Origin: Bacillota bacterium
GTDB taxonomy: Bacteria > Bacillota > Clostridia > Oscillospirales > Ruminococcaceae
NCBI GenBank assembly: GCA_023418925.1
Contig: JAEZYS010000002.1
Span: 62,001 to 126,000, forward strand
DNA length: 64,000 bases
Direction: 5' to 3'
Part shown: positions 6,684-14,001 of the stretch, piece by piece
Numbering within the stretch: the first letter of the stretch is position 1
Layout of the letters: every line of letters starts with the position of its first letter
Notes under the pieces: generated by a model
The model's input: the letters and a program-made list of their open reading frames with translations, nothing else
The model's database searches: none
What the model was told of the DNA's origin: nothing
Position numbers and translations under genes: made by a program

Positions 6684-6704
6684 GCATGCGCTCTAGGTGC
6701 TTTT
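6669..6704 (+). terminator. Intrinsic terminator after the DUF2726 gene
   Basis: Inverted repeat AAAAGCACC / GGTGCTTTT (6669-6677 with 6696-6704) with an inner GAGC/GCTC stem, overlapping the stop codon of the gene. The A and T flanks make it able to work in both directions. Confidence 0.75.
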
Positions 6705-6916
6705 GCTTTGTGGGGGCGTTGCCCCCAATGATAGTTTTAAGTACACTGTTTGCTAGTGATTGCCCCCTCTGTTGATAAAGCGAGAATAAAGACAGTCTTA
6801 CACGAAAGGTTATGCCCCGGAACGGTAACACATCTAAGGCCGGAAGAAGTAAACGTTAATAACCTCTATCGCCGGTTGGGCGATTGATGGGGGACTATCC
6901 CCCAAACCCCCAGGGC
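6705..6916. other. GC-rich structured non-coding stretch
   Basis: About 210 bases without a convincing gene, clearly richer in G and C than its surroundings. It holds compact inverted repeats such as GGGGG-CGTTG-CCCCC (about 6712-6726) and GGGGG-ACTAT-CCCCC near the right end, plus CCGGAACGG and GCCGG motifs. It could be a replication or transfer origin, or a structured RNA, of an integrated element. The whole gap between genes here runs from 6684 to 7105; the AT-rich remainder holds only the terminator at 6917-6948. Confidence 0.4.
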
Positions 6917-6948
6917 AAAAAAAGAACGCTCCGATAATTCAGAGCGTT
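6917..6948 (-). terminator. Terminator for the Thr-rich lipoprotein gene
   Basis: Stem AACGCTC / GAGCGTT (6942-6948 with 6925-6931 read on the minus strand) followed by seven T on that strand. It lies about 160 bases beyond the lipoprotein stop codon. Confidence 0.65.
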
Positions 6949-7105
6949 GAATTTAATTCATTTGTAAATTAGTGTTCATAGATTAGTAACTTTTATTTAG
7001 CGAAATAAAACTACTTGCAACTTTCACTGTTATACATATTAATGCATTAATGCTATAAAAATGCTTATTATTCTTGCCTTCATAATTTAATCTGTCCTTT
7101 ACTTA

Positions 7106-8065
7106 TTAATCTTCTTGCTGTTCATCTTCATTCTGTAAAAGCTTTGGAACATAGAGTGTATCCAGTTGCGGAATATATGTACTTACTTCATAAATCAGAG
7201 ACCATATTTGTTTATCATCACGTGTAAAAGACACATCACCATAACCACCCAAAAAAACTAATTCATCAGTGCTTATTTCATAGTTTGTTTTTCTTATACC
7301 ATACATGTGGGAAACATAAAATTCTACATCTTCTATATGAACTTCTTTTTCTATTCTGATATTTTTATTAACCGCTGAAAGTTGATCATACATTTCCAAT
7401 AATTTGCTTTCTTCCACTCTTTTCCCCGTATCAACGCTTATATCAATAATCATGTCATAATTTTCGGTTAATAGATTTTTGCTAAAAGATATTGTTGAAT
7501 AATTGGTTCTATAGCTCCAAAAATAACCTGATTTCGCTTTTTCTTCTGCGTATGCTTGACCCTCTTCGTCCAAAAACTCAAAATATCTGACTTCGCCCTT
7601 GTTATTGATAAAGTATCCATATGCCACATTGTCAGAACAATATGAACTATCAAACTCTATAAATACAATCTCCGGCATTTCAGTATGTGCCTCATATGAT
7701 ATTGGAGTTGCTGTTTGAGGGTTTGAAACTGCGATAGATGTCTCTGTCGGAGCAACCGTTGTTTCAGACTTAGCAACAGTAGCGACTGTTTCAGCCGGCT
7801 TAGTGGTTATAATCGTGTTTTCCTCAAGTTTTGTTGTATCTACCGTTGTAGCTTGTTCGGTTTTCTCTTCTGTATTGGAAATAGTCGTTGTTTCTTCCGT
7901 AGTAGTCTGCTTGGTTGTTTCTGACACCATTGTAGTAGTAGAAGTTGCTGTGGTCTCCTCAGCATGAACCTCTGCAGTCTGTTTACATGCAGATAATACT
8001 GTTACACACAACAAAGCCGATATAATTAAAGCAACTATACAATGGATTTTTCTTTTAAAGTACAT
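7106..8065 (-). CDS. Thr-rich surface lipoprotein, unknown function
   Basis: 319 residues. The N-terminus is a lipoprotein signal (KRKIHCIVALIISALLCVTVLSAC), with the lipobox cysteine about 27 residues in. A low-complexity Thr/Glu/Val linker of about 90 residues follows, typical of a wall-spanning stalk. The C-terminal half (about 125-300) is a folded domain with many aromatic residues that I do not recognise. An excellent GGAGGT site precedes the ATG. It is monocistronic, with its own terminator, and lies between the phage-like block and the recombinase remnants, so it may be element cargo that changes the cell surface. Confidence 0.72.
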   Translation of the reverse strand: MYFKRKIHCIVALIISALLCVTVLSACKQTAEVHAEETTATSTTTMVSETTKQTTTEETTTISNTEEKTEQATTVDTTKLEENTIITTKPAETVATVAKSETTVAPTETSIAVSNPQTATPISYEAHTEMPEIVFIEFDSSYCSDNVAYGYFINNKGEVRYFEFLDEEGQAYAEEKAKSGYFWSYRTNYSTISFSKNLLTENYDMIIDISVDTGKRVEESKLLEMYDQLSAVNKNIRIEKEVHIEDVEFYVSHMYGIRKTNYEISTDELVFLGGYGDVSFTRDDKQIWSLIYEVSTYIPQLDTLYVPKLLQNEDEQQED

Positions 8066-8157
8066 CTTATTACCTCCATAAAAAATAATACTTATATTAT
8101 AACATATTGTAGAAATTGTTTCAATATTTTACTATTAATTATTAAATGTTTAAGAAT

Positions 8158-8189
8158 AAAAAAACACCCTGAAATAAATTCAGAGCGTT
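8158..8189 (-). terminator. Terminator of the coiled-coil gene
   Basis: On the minus strand: AACGCTCTGAA-TTTAT-TTCAGGGTGTT then a run of T. The stem includes GU pairs. Its CAACGCTCTGAATT arm matches that of the terminator at 6917-6948, so the two terminators may share origin. Confidence 0.7.
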
Positions 8190-8200
8190 GATATTATGTA

Positions 8201-8458
8201 TTATCTAGAAATAACTCCTGTATCCTGCAAAAGTGATACAAGCTCATCAAGCTGTTCACCGTTCCGATTGGTTGCTGTTCGAGTTATTGATGTATCTTCC
8301 TTAATTTCAACTACATTAGCTTTGAGTTCTGTAATATCAGCCTTAACCTCTGATATATCAGCTTCCATTCTATCAAGACGGTTATTAACTTGCTTAAATT
8401 GCTCATTCATTTGTTTTTGTCCATCAAGCAACTGCATTAATATTTCTTCTGTATTCAT
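8201..8458 (-). CDS. Small coiled-coil protein
   Basis: 85 residues from the ATG at 8458 behind GAGGTG. Earlier in-frame codons lack a site. Nearly the whole protein is a heptad-repeat helix (EQFKQVNNRLDRMEADISEV, then ADITELKANVVEIKE), so it should form a parallel coiled-coil oligomer. The short tail (NGEQLDELVSLLQDTGVISR) is non-repetitive. Small proteins of this kind are frequent in mobile elements and near regulators in Clostridia. No function can be assigned. It has its own terminator. Confidence 0.65.
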   Translation of the reverse strand: MNTEEILMQLLDGQKQMNEQFKQVNNRLDRMEADISEVKADITELKANVVEIKEDTSITRTATNRNGEQLDELVSLLQDTGVISR

Positions 8459-8706
8459 TTGTATCACCTCTTCCATGCTTATATTATACATAAGCTTTTT
8501 TACGTTGTCAATGAGATTTTGTCAGCATATTTTTTAATTGCAAACAGGTACTTTAGGATAGTACTTTTATTTAGCGGAATTAGATAACTTTTTTAAGTTG
8601 ATGAAAAGTGGTTTTTTTCCCATAAATACTAGGCTCATCCATCTTGCACTTAAATCTTTCACATTATTTTTTTAATTTTTGCTTTCACTTTCAATACCCC
8701 CTTTTA

Positions 8707-8778
8707 TTAATATTTATAATATACAACTTCGCCTGTTACTTCTCTGACTTCGTCAATTGTTACTTTTCTCTTATTCAT
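8707..8778 (-). CDS. 23-codon frame in a scrap of a related element
   Basis: Begins with ATG behind GGGAGTGCTAAACA, and encodes MNKRKVTIDEVREVTGEVVY plus three residues. The 19 bases across its start (8774-8792) are identical to 193-211, where the same sequence forms the boundary between two genes of the phage operon. The frame upstream of it also ends KGSAKQ, as in the phage gene. It is therefore probably the surviving joint of a second, degraded copy of that operon and not an independent gene. A further broken start (AAAGGGGG...GTG) follows at about 8690. Confidence 0.35.
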   Translation of the reverse strand: MNKRKVTIDEVREVTGEVVYYKY

Positions 8779-8849
8779 TGTTTAGCACTCCCTTTATATA
8801 TTATTACAATCAGGATTTACACCTAAATTTTTAGTTAAGTCAAAAATTA

Positions 8850-9136
8850 CCGCCATTTTTGATGTGATATTAACCAAAGGATCTTATGATGATGAACAGA
8901 AAAATGCAGAGCATCGTATTGCTGAAATTGAAGAACAGTTAAAGCAATGCATGTCACAGACTCGTGATATTGAAAGCTTTATTGATGAAGCCAACATTAC
9001 AGAATTAAATCCTAAGATTTTGAATATTTTGATTGATAAGATTGAGATATATTAGCGTAAAATAATTGATAGTGTGAAAACTCAGAAAATACGTATTTTC
9101 TATAACTTTGTGGGCGATATTAATGCAGAAGAATAG
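8850..9136 (+). pseudogene. Serine recombinase remnant (C-terminal part)
   Basis: The frame reads like the C-terminal coiled-coil and tail of large serine recombinases: SYDDEQKNAEHRIAEIEEQL, LNPKILNILIDKIEIY, then, after an in-frame TAG at 9053-9055, TQKIRIFYNFVGDINAEE before a final TAG. The N-terminal catalytic and DNA-binding domains are missing and no start codon fits. It is the decayed end of an integrase of the Tn4451/TndX-like class. Confidence 0.7.
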
Positions 9137-9139
9137 TTG

Positions 9140-9576
9140 TCACCTTATTAGACTATTCATCAGACGACGAGAGAAGTGGTTAATCCCTTTCTATTGAAAA
9201 TCAGAAACTTATCCTCACAAAATATGTTCAGGAGCAAGGCTGGAATATCTTTAATACCTACGTTAATGACAGTTATTCGGGTACAAGTTTTGAACGTCCG
9301 GGAGTAAAGCAATTGCAGGAAGATGCTGAAAACGGAAAAATCAATCTTATTATTGTTAAGGATTTAAGTCGTTTCGGAAGAAATTATATTCAGATTGTGT
9401 GCCCTTTTTGGGTATTGAATACAAGTGACATCTATTTCCACATCATAAAAGAAGCAGACGAACGTTCAGCTGAATGCGTTAAAAAGCAATTTATAGAAAT
9501 AAAAAAGCATAAAAATAAAAGCAGGTTACAACTTTTACGGCTGTTACCTGCTCTAATTTTGAGTATCTTTTCATAA
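9140..9576 (+). pseudogene. Serine recombinase remnant (N-terminal catalytic part)
   Basis: Encodes the resolvase-type catalytic domain start: LLDYSSDDERSG, then an in-frame TAA, SLSIENQKLILTKYVQEQGW, DSYSGTSFERPGVKQL, and LIIVKDLSRFGRNYIQ. In intact relatives the first motif is LYxRLSxDDE with the catalytic serine; here it reads DYSSDDE. Similarity is lost after about 9400. With at least one nonsense codon and a missing C-terminus this copy cannot be active. It abuts the other recombinase tail, so the pair are scars of one rearranged or two separate insertions. Confidence 0.72.
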
Positions 9577-9626
9577 CTTTTTATAGTCTTAGTGCCCTAA
9601 TAGTGCCCTCAACCCTATTTTCAGAC

Positions 9627-9662
9627 AAAAAAATAAACCGCCTGAATCACTTCAAACGGCTT
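9627..9662 (-). terminator. Terminator of the tRNA-Arg gene
   Basis: Minus strand AAGCCGTTTGAA-GTGA-TTCAGGCGGTTT followed by ATTTTTTT; a full 12-pair stem counting GU pairs. It lies a few bases past the CCA end of the tRNA. Confidence 0.8.
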
Positions 9663-9670
9663 AATTACGT

Positions 9671-9747
9671 TGGTGCGCTGCAAGGGACTCGAACCCCTGA
9701 CCTACTGGTTCGTAGCCAGTCACTCTATCCAGCTGAGCTAGCAACGC
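9671..9747 (-). tRNA. tRNA-Arg (ACG)
   Basis: A 77-base cloverleaf with acceptor GCGTTGC/GCAGCGC, anticodon loop CTACGAA (anticodon ACG, whose A34 would be edited to inosine), T-loop TTCGAGT and an encoded CCA end. It has its own consensus promoter and terminator. tRNA genes are common integration targets, and recombinase debris lies on its 3' side. Confidence 0.95.
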
Positions 9748-9762
9748 TCAATCAACTTAATT

Positions 9763-9791
9763 ATTATATCATATTTAAACAATCATGTCAA
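9763..9791 (-). promoter_or_regulatory. Promoter of tRNA-Arg
   Basis: TTGACA (9786-9791), 17-base spacer, TATAAT (9763-9768) on the minus strand, a perfect sigma-A promoter about 16 bases before the tRNA. Confidence 0.85.
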
Positions 9792-9822
9792 CACTTTTTT
9801 AATTTATGCATAAATTTATTAT

Positions 9823-11109
9823 CTACAAAGTAAAACAATTTCTCTCATACATTTCCTGGAGTGCAACAAGTACACCCATTCTTCCAGTTGGATAGGTTAA
9901 TCCTCCCTGAAAATATGCCGCAAATGGTTCACGCAGCGGTGCATCAGCAGATATTTCTATAGACGCACCCATATTAAATGCACCAGCTGCCATGATAACC
10001 TGAGAATCATAACCCGGCATATCCCATGGCTCAGGAGATACAAAACTGTCAACTGGTGCTCCCTTTTGTATTCCTTGACAAAATGCAATAAGATTTTCAG
10101 GAGAATTCATTAGAATCGTAGTTACTATATCTCCACGTTTCTCAGAAGACTTTGGAAAACTCTCAAATCCGATAAGATTCATTATCTCTGATGTAAAAGT
10201 AGCAGTCTTTACAGCTGAAGCAACAACTTCAGGAGCATAAAAAAGTCCCTGATACATAAGTTTATTCTGATTTAAAGTACATCCTACTTCTTTTCCCATT
10301 CCTACACAAGTAAGTCTGTATGCACACATTTCAACACAGTCTTTACGTCCGGCAATATACCCACCAGTTTCAGCAATTCCACCACCAGGATTCTTAATTA
10401 ATGAACCAATTATAAGATCAACTCCTACATTTGTAGGTTCAATTGTTTCAATAAATTCACCATAGCAGTTATCAACCATAATTATAGCATCAGAATTTGC
10501 ACTTCTAACTATCCTTACGAGTTCTCTGATATCATCTATAGTTAAAGCAGGTCTTATTGCATATCCTCTTGAACGCTGTATGTATGCAACCTTAGCACCC
10601 TTAACACTATTTAATATTTTACAATAATCTAGCTTTCCATCTGGTAAAAGGTCAACTTCATCGTAAATAACACCATAATCCTTCAATGAACCTCCGCCAT
10701 TACCACTGAGTCCAATTACTTCAGTAAGTGTATCATATGGTCTTCCGGTAAGGCTTAAAATTTTATCACCTGTTCTGAGAATTCCAAATAATGCACATGT
10801 CAATGCATGTGTACCAGAAACAAAAGAATGTCTTACAAGAGCATCTTCTGCTCCAAATACCTGTGCATAGACTGCATCAAGAGTATCTCTTCCCACATCA
10901 CCATATCCATAACCAGTAGTACCCTTCATACAGGTTTCACTTACTTTGTTATCAATGAATGCTTTAAGAACCTTTTCTCCATTAATTCTTGCTGTCTTCT
11001 CAATATTTTTAAATACTTCTTTGCAGTTATCTTCTACTTTATCGGTAAGTTTCAAAATTTTTTCATCAATATTAAAGCCTTTATTATTTAACTGTGAAAT
11101 ATTAATCAC
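9823..11109 (-). CDS. ynbB: Methionine gamma-lyase / aluminium-resistance family PLP protein
   Basis: 428 residues matching the PLP-dependent family called methionine gamma-lyase or aluminium resistance protein (YnbB of Bacillus). Seen: TTGYGYGDVGRDTLDAVYA, VRHSFVSGTHALTCALFGIL (the cofactor phosphate region), MVDNCYGEF (Asp for the pyridine nitrogen) and SLIKNPGGGIAETGGYIAG with the likely Schiff-base lysine. The family's substrate is not settled; degradation of a sulfur amino acid is assumed. The GTG start is only a few bases from its AAGGAAGG site, so the exact start is uncertain. No operon partner lies close by. Confidence 0.85.
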   Translation of the reverse strand: MINISQLNNKGFNIDEKILKLTDKVEDNCKEVFKNIEKTARINGEKVLKAFIDNKVSETCMKGTTGYGYGDVGRDTLDAVYAQVFGAEDALVRHSFVSGTHALTCALFGILRTGDKILSLTGRPYDTLTEVIGLSGNGGGSLKDYGVIYDEVDLLPDGKLDYCKILNSVKGAKVAYIQRSRGYAIRPALTIDDIRELVRIVRSANSDAIIMVDNCYGEFIETIEPTNVGVDLIIGSLIKNPGGGIAETGGYIAGRKDCVEMCAYRLTCVGMGKEVGCTLNQNKLMYQGLFYAPEVVASAVKTATFTSEIMNLIGFESFPKSSEKRGDIVTTILMNSPENLIAFCQGIQKGAPVDSFVSPEPWDMPGYDSQVIMAAGAFNMGASIEISADAPLREPFAAYFQGGLTYPTGRMGVLVALQEMYERNCFTL

Positions 11110-11205
11110 CCTTCCTTCTTGTTATTTGCTCTAAATTTGCAAAGCAAAATTTCTGCTATCCTTTTTGCATAGTAACATAATAATTTTTAGCTAATCTCTG
11201 GTTAT

Positions 11206-11910
11206 TTATTTTTCAAATAATATATCAGAATAAACAGGTATAAAACCTATTTCTTCATAAAATGTAACTCTATGTTCCAAAGCAAATAAGTATGCATATG
11301 AATTCTGACTTTCCATCATACCAGAAAGAACATAGAGTAATTCCCTTGCATACCCTTTTCCCCTGCTATCAGCTGAAGTAGCAATATGTGAAAAGAAAGC
11401 AAAGTTATCCTCATTGAACTGCATTGTTGCAGTAACAGAATCTTTATAGAGATAAATATTAGCTGTATTGTGTCTTATTCTATGAGAAATATCAACATAC
11501 CACTCATCATATTCTTTGATTCCAAAACCTTCTTCAAGAATAAGAAATATTTTATCAAGACAACAGTTAATTTTTAAATCATTGTTATTAATCTGCTTAT
11601 CTGTGCTATTAAATTTAAATAATTGTCGTACTTGCTTATTATATCCATTTAAATCTGTAATGCCGTCATTACATCTTATTTCTATAGAAACAGGACTAAT
11701 TAGCTCAATAAATGATATTATTTCATCTGAAACTATGCTGTTATCAATTACCATTGTGGAATTGTAAATCATAACAACAGCATCTTCACACTTATAAAAT
11801 CTACAAAAATTATAATCAGGGCCATAAGCTTTGAAGTAAGATCTGATTTTATACCCATAATAACTTTCCGATGTCTGAGGTATTGTGCTAGTCGTTATTA
11901 AATTTATCAT
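11206..11910 (-). CDS. GNAT family N-acetyltransferase
   Basis: 234 residues. The C-terminal third has the acetyl-CoA-binding core: FFSHIATSADSRGKGYAREL (beta4 and the RGKGYA pyrophosphate loop), then the ending ALEHRVTFYEEIGFIPVYSD typical of GNAT motif B. The first half is unlike known families. The ATG at 11910 overlaps the stop of the upstream M42 peptidase (ATGA), so it is translationally coupled to the peptidase pair and may modify peptides or amino acids they release. Substrate unknown. Confidence 0.8.
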   Translation of the reverse strand: MINLITTSTIPQTSESYYGYKIRSYFKAYGPDYNFCRFYKCEDAVVMIYNSTMVIDNSIVSDEIISFIELISPVSIEIRCNDGITDLNGYNKQVRQLFKFNSTDKQINNNDLKINCCLDKIFLILEEGFGIKEYDEWYVDISHRIRHNTANIYLYKDSVTATMQFNEDNFAFFSHIATSADSRGKGYARELLYVLSGMMESQNSYAYLFALEHRVTFYEEIGFIPVYSDILFEK

Positions 11911-12926
11911 AGACAGCAAATCTCGTCAAACAATTTTTGTATTAACTTATAACAATCGTCTGCATCTGTTTTCTTTATTACACATGACGGAGAATGCAGA
12001 TATCTGCATGGTACAGAAACAGCTATTGTACGTACACCATCTCTTGAAACGTGTATTGCACCACTGTCATTTCCGCCTGCAACTGTTGTTTTTGTCTGCC
12101 ATCCAATATAATTTTCCTTAGCTATCCTTTTAGTTAATGCAAATAATTCTTTATCATAAATTGTGGACCTGTCCATAAAAGGTACAGTAGCACCATTACC
12201 AAGCACACAGCATTTTTTTTCATCAGATGCACCTGGAATATCAGCAGCAGTAGTTGCTTCTATAACAATAGCAAAGTCAGGATTTACTTTATATGCAGCA
12301 GTTTTTGAACCTCTTAATCCTACTTCTTCCTGAACAACAAAAGTAAACCAACAATCATATTCAAGTTCACCGTTTATCATTTCAATCATTACTGCACAAC
12401 CAAATCTGTCGTCAATAGCTTTACCTTTCAGGTATCCTTCACCAAATTCAATAAAATCTGATTCAAAATACACGCTATCTCCTAAAGCAATAATAGCAGA
12501 TGCTTCTTCTTTATTTAATGAACCAATATCAACAAATAGCTTTTCAAAATCTGGATTAGTTTTCTTTTCATCATCAGACAGGTTATGGACAGCTTTTGAT
12601 CCTATTACTCCATAAATTTTGTTCTTTCCAATGGTAACTTGTCTTCCGATAACTACTTTAGGATCTACTGCACCAACAGAACTTAATGTTAATGTACCAT
12701 CATTTTTAATTGATGTTACAATCATGCCTACTTCATCCATATGAGCAGAAATCATTATTTTCTTATCAGGAGTTTTTCTGCCTTTTTTAAAAGCAATGAT
12801 ATTTCCGAGTGCATCAATATTATACTCACACTTTCCATCAATCTGTGTACAAATAAAATCTCTTACCTGAGACTCGTCACCTGAAATACCATTGATACTA
12901 CATAAATCTTTTAAAAGAGAAATCAT
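11907..12926 (-). CDS. M42 family metallo-aminopeptidase (first of pair)
   Basis: 339 residues with the M42 (FrvX/PepA/endoglucanase M) metal-binding set: ISAHMDEVGMIV, KAIDDRFGCAVMIE, VQEEVGLRGSKTA (catalytic Glu pair), VIEATTAADIPG and a C-terminal RYLHSP histidine. These are cytosolic, self-assembling (often dodecameric) di-metal aminopeptidases that trim short peptides. Overlaps its paralogue upstream and the acetyltransferase downstream by ATGA junctions, so three genes form one tight operon. Confidence 0.9.
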   Translation of the reverse strand: MISLLKDLCSINGISGDESQVRDFICTQIDGKCEYNIDALGNIIAFKKGRKTPDKKIMISAHMDEVGMIVTSIKNDGTLTLSSVGAVDPKVVIGRQVTIGKNKIYGVIGSKAVHNLSDDEKKTNPDFEKLFVDIGSLNKEEASAIIALGDSVYFESDFIEFGEGYLKGKAIDDRFGCAVMIEMINGELEYDCWFTFVVQEEVGLRGSKTAAYKVNPDFAIVIEATTAADIPGASDEKKCCVLGNGATVPFMDRSTIYDKELFALTKRIAKENYIGWQTKTTVAGGNDSGAIHVSRDGVRTIAVSVPCRYLHSPSCVIKKTDADDCYKLIQKLFDEICCL

Positions 12927-13942
12927 AAGTGTACCTCCTTTAAAAATTCAGCTATTATTTTTGAAGTGTTTATTATATCTGAAAGTGAAACGACTTCAAC
13001 AGGTGTATGCATATATTTTATAGGAACAGATAACGTTGCAGCTTTTGCTCCACAACGAGTAACAGAAAACTGATCAGCATTTGTCCCGGTAGTTCCATTC
13101 ATTACTTCAATCTGATATGGAATATTATTTTTTTCTGCTAATGAAATAAGCTTTTTGGATAAATCTCTGTCCAAAGCAGGAGCAATACCTATCATACATC
13201 CTTTACCCATATGTCCGCATTTTATTTCAGAGTCGTCTGAAGTCAAAGCAAAGCTAACGTCTACTTCAAGTGCTATATCAGGATTTATTTCATATGCTCC
13301 GATTTTTGCCCCTCTTTCTCCGACTTCTTCTTGTGTAGAGAACATAACGCTGTATGAACAATCAAGCTTTGTTTCTTTAAGCATTTCAACTGCATATAGA
13401 ATAGCTGCTACACCACACCTGTCATCAAGAGCTGCACCGGTAATCCTGTCGCCTATTAACTTCTTAGATTTTACAGCAAAAACAGCCCTATCACCTAAAG
13501 AAATTACTTTTTCAGCCTCTTCCTTAGTCATGCCAACATCAATATAAATATCATTGATATCAGGAACTTTATTTGGATTGTTCTTAGAAAGATGTGGAGG
13601 AAAAGTACAGACTATACCTGATACTGGCTTTTTGCCAAGTATTGTAATCTGTTGCGCAAGAAGAAGCCTGCAGTCAATTCCACCGCAAGCTGAAACTTTT
13701 ATAAAACCCTCATCAGTGATATAGTTTATAATAAAACCAATCTGATCAATATGAGCATCAATAAGAATATGTGGTTTGCCTTCTTCTCTTTCTCCAAAAT
13801 CAGCAATTAAATTACCATTTTTGATACGACAATTGCTGCTATATCTATTCAGATATTCCATTGCTTTTTCTGATGCACATGTTTCATCTCCTGAAACTCC
13901 TGCACAATCAGCCAGATCCATAAGCACTTCTGCAATGTTCAT
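12923..13942 (-). CDS. M42 family metallo-aminopeptidase (second of pair)
   Basis: 339 residues with the same metal-binding set in order: DAHIDQIGFII, AALDDRCGVAAILYA, STQEEVGERGAKIG, EVDVSFALTSDD and KYMHTPVEVVS. It is clearly a paralogue of the downstream gene and is exactly as long. The pair suggests hetero-oligomeric or complementary specificity. The Shine-Dalgarno sequence lies more than 30 bases upstream of the start, with a perfect hairpin between (see the separate entry), an unusual leader that may control translation. Confidence 0.9.
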   Translation of the reverse strand: MNIAEVLMDLADCAGVSGDETCASEKAMEYLNRYSSNCRIKNGNLIADFGEREEGKPHILIDAHIDQIGFIINYITDEGFIKVSACGGIDCRLLLAQQITILGKKPVSGIVCTFPPHLSKNNPNKVPDINDIYIDVGMTKEEAEKVISLGDRAVFAVKSKKLIGDRITGAALDDRCGVAAILYAVEMLKETKLDCSYSVMFSTQEEVGERGAKIGAYEINPDIALEVDVSFALTSDDSEIKCGHMGKGCMIGIAPALDRDLSKKLISLAEKNNIPYQIEVMNGTTGTNADQFSVTRCGAKAATLSVPIKYMHTPVEVVSLSDIINTSKIIAEFLKEVHL

Positions 13943-13952
13943 TATTATGACA

Positions 13953-13982
13953 ATGCTTTCTAAAGGAAAGCATATCTCCTTT
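13953..13982 (-). promoter_or_regulatory. Shine-Dalgarno followed by hairpin before the M42 operon
   Basis: Minus strand: AAAGGAG (13976-13982), then ATGCTTTC-CTTTA-GAAAGCAT (13953-13973), then 10 bases to the ATG at 13942. Folding of the 8-bp hairpin would bring the ribosome-binding site to a workable distance; unfolding would weaken initiation. Confidence 0.45.
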
Positions 13983-14001
13983 CAATTTATCCTACAATGA
14001 T

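Noticed and set aside
6643..6831. A 62-codon minus-strand frame over the GC-rich stretch
   Set aside because: It starts in structured repeat DNA, has no ribosome-binding site, overlaps the terminator and DUF2726 end, and its residue make-up is not protein-like.
6965..8600. ACTTTTATTTAGCG seen near 6990 and again near 8566 as possible attachment sites
   Set aside because: The match is about 14 bases of AT-rich sequence with diverging flanks, and the interval holds only the lipoprotein and coiled-coil genes, so chance or loose similarity is likely.
9603..9833. A 76-codon plus-strand frame
   Set aside because: It runs antisense through the tRNA-Arg gene (GTRTPDLLVRSQSLYPAELA is the well-known translation of a tRNA) and is a false gene.
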